Below, piece by piece: positions 62,762-64,000 of a stretch of 64,000 nt of DNA. Made by a program: the position numbers and the translations under genes. How positions within the stretch are numbered: position 1 is the stretch's first letter; each line of letters starts with the position of its first letter. The DNA is taken from NCBI RefSeq assembly GCF_001650495.1, contig NZ_LWCS01000087.1, forward strand, positions 1-64,000, written 5' to 3'. The notes under the pieces are model-generated. The model was not told where the DNA came from. It made no database searches and worked only from the letters and a program-made list of their open reading frames with translations. Origin of the DNA: Mycolicibacterium iranicum. GTDB lineage: Bacteria > Actinomycetota > Actinomycetes > Mycobacteriales > Mycobacteriaceae.

Positions 62762-63751
62762 ATGTTCGTATCCGGCAGACGCAGGCCGAGTATCGGTCTG
62801 GTCATCGCCGTCGTAGCCGCGTTGCTCGTCTCTGCGTGCGGGGTGACCCGCGGCGAGGACACCAGTCTGCACCGTCTGCGGATGATGGTGCCCAACAGTC
62901 CGGGCGGAGGTTACGACCTCACCGCACGCACAGCCGTCAAGATCATGGAAGACGACGACATCACGGGCCGCATCGAGGTGTTCAACGTCATCGGTGCCGG
63001 CGGCACGGTCGCGATGGCCCGCCTGATGAACGAAAAGGGCAACGGCGACCTCATGATGATGATGGGACTCGGCGTCGTCGGGGCCACCTTCACCAACGGG
63101 TCGGAGGCGCGCGCCTCCGATGCGACCGCGTTGGCCAAGGTGGTCGAAGAGCAGGAAGGCATCCTCGTTCCCGCCGACTCGCCGTTCAAGACGGTGCAGG
63201 ATTTCGTCGCAGCGTGGAAAGCCGACCCGGCCAAGATCACGGTCGGCGGCGGGTCCAGTCCGGGCGGTCCCGACCACCTCTTCCCGATGGAGACAGCCAA
63301 AGCGGTCGGGGTGGAGCCCTCTGCGGTGAACTACGTGTCCTACGACGGAGGTGGTGACCTGCTCACCGCGCTGCTCGGCAACAAGATCGCCGCGGGCACG
63401 TCGGGCCTGGGCGAATATGTCGACCAGATCGAATCGGGGCAGGTGCGGGTACTGGCCGTGTCCGGCGACGAGCGGGTCGAGGGCGTCGATGCGCCCACGC
63501 TGACCGAGGCGGGCATCGACCTGACCTTCACCAACTGGCGCGGAATCCTTGCGCCACCCGGGATTTCCGCTGAGGACCGCGACGCGATGGTCAGGGTCCT
63601 CGAAGAACTGCACGGCACCGATGCCTGGAAGGAAGCGCTGGTGACGAACGGCTGGAGCGATGCCTTCATGACCGGAGAACCGTTCGAGAGGTTTCTCGAA
63701 GAACAGGACCAACGCGTCGAGACGACGCTGACCGATCTGGGGCTGGTATGA
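62762..63751 (+). CDS. tctC: Tripartite tricarboxylate transporter substrate-binding lipoprotein (TctC-like)
   Basis: A 329-residue binding protein of the TTT (Bug) family. A lipobox (LVSAC, Cys near residue 26) shows membrane anchoring as expected in mycobacteria. Family motifs: MMVPNSPGGGYDLTAR near the mature N-terminus, GAGGTVA, and YVSYDGGGD. It captures a carboxylate for the TctA/TctB membrane units. The ATG at 62762 follows GGGGAC; an ATG at 62747 would add five residues. The stop overlaps tctB as ATGA. Confidence 0.9.
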   Translation: MFVSGRRRPSIGLVIAVVAALLVSACGVTRGEDTSLHRLRMMVPNSPGGGYDLTARTAVKIMEDDDITGRIEVFNVIGAGGTVAMARLMNEKGNGDLMMMMGLGVVGATFTNGSEARASDATALAKVVEEQEGILVPADSPFKTVQDFVAAWKADPAKITVGGGSSPGGPDHLFPMETAKAVGVEPSAVNYVSYDGGGDLLTALLGNKIAAGTSGLGEYVDQIESGQVRVLAVSGDERVEGVDAPTLTEAGIDLTFTNWRGILAPPGISAEDRDAMVRVLEELHGTDAWKEALVTNGWSDAFMTGEPFERFLEEQDQRVETTLTDLGLV

Positions 63752-64000
63752 GCACCGACATCGAAAAGCCCGATCAGGCACAGCGTCCCGATTACGCGCA
63801 GTACGTCGTTTGCGCGGTGATGGTCCTCGTCGGCGCCTTCCTGCTCTTCGATGCGCTCACGCTGCCCGGCGGGTACGCCAAGGTCGACCCTGTCGGCCCC
63901 CGCCTCTTCCCGATCGTCATCGGGGTCGGACTGCTGGTGATGGCGGTGATCTTGGCGATCGCGATTCCCCGTGGCTCCAAGGGTGAAGCCGACGCCGGCG
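63748..64000 (+). CDS. tctB: Tripartite tricarboxylate transporter small membrane subunit (TctB-like), cut by the window end
   Basis: The first 84 residues of a TctB-like protein: a hydrophilic start, a membrane segment (VVCAVMVLVGAFLLFDALTL), the PVGPRLFPIVIG family motif and a second membrane segment. The ATG overlaps the tctC stop. The large TctA subunit would be expected just beyond the window. Confidence 0.82.
   Translation, partial: MSTDIEKPDQAQRPDYAQYVVCAVMVLVGAFLLFDALTLPGGYAKVDPVGPRLFPIVIGVGLLVMAVILAIAIPRGSKGEADAG

Overview
The window is GC-rich mycobacterial chromosome, most like a rapidly growing Mycobacterium/Mycolicibacterium; I cannot name the species. The call rests on an actinobacterial qcrCAB-ctaE operon with a diheme QcrC, PIM/lipomannan mannosyltransferases, PknL, LppM, Wag31, and a gene order that (from memory) follows M. 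tuberculosis Rv2198c to Rv2143, shown here in the opposite orientation. No rRNA, tRNA, CRISPR array or insertion sequence was seen.

Layout. 1-1013: 3' end of an mmpS3-like gene and a membrane protein, closed by a strong hairpin. 1104-5468 (minus strand): ctaE-qcrC-qcrA-qcrB, the cytochrome bcc-aa3 respiratory branch. 5537-8338: trpD and a convergent DEDDh exonuclease/GIY-YIG protein overlapping it by 126 bp. 8339-10898: a 10-bp minisatellite, a small Cys-rich protein, an NlpC/P60 cell-wall hydrolase and a gluzincin-like protein. 10895-27885: envelope lipid and glycan genes (pimB', fadD15, SRPBCC proteins, an ArsA-like ATPase, an acyltransferase, GT87, mptA, idsA2, lppM) mixed with an RNase, aroG, pknL and its DNA-binding neighbour, a GNAT enzyme and a DUF3040 protein. 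27936-48397: the complete dcw cluster from mraZ to wag31, nearly all plus-strand genes joined by ATGA or GTGA overlaps, with MraZ-box arrays upstream. 48428-52456: a small membrane protein, a phosphoribosyltransferase, an SRPBCC-epimerase fusion, a glutamine amidotransferase-like protein, a DUF2784 protein and a small secreted protein. 52457-53153: a gene-free, relatively AT-rich stretch with a perfect 25-bp palindrome. 53154-60413: a gene for a secreted 2419-residue multidomain protein. 60420-64000: a CitB/CitA-like two-component system divergent from a tripartite tricarboxylate transporter (TctC, TctB, cut by the window end).

The most unusual content is the giant secreted protein. It combines a GH18-like domain, a GH5 cellulase-like domain, two CBM2 cellulose-binding modules, seven Calx-beta repeats, an Ig/cadherin-like domain and a threefold repeated module I do not recognise. 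The GH5 domain appears inserted inside the seventh Calx-beta repeat. Other points: three genes that seem to need CTG start codons at gene junctions; a second, inverted MraZ-box array; -10 motifs placed 6-8 nt before start codons, suggesting leaderless mRNAs; a start codon inside a tandem repeat ahead of the yfiH homologue; and a duplicated hairpin between aroG and pknL.

Homology statements rest on reading translated sequence and on remembered family motifs and M. tuberculosis locus order; no database search was run.
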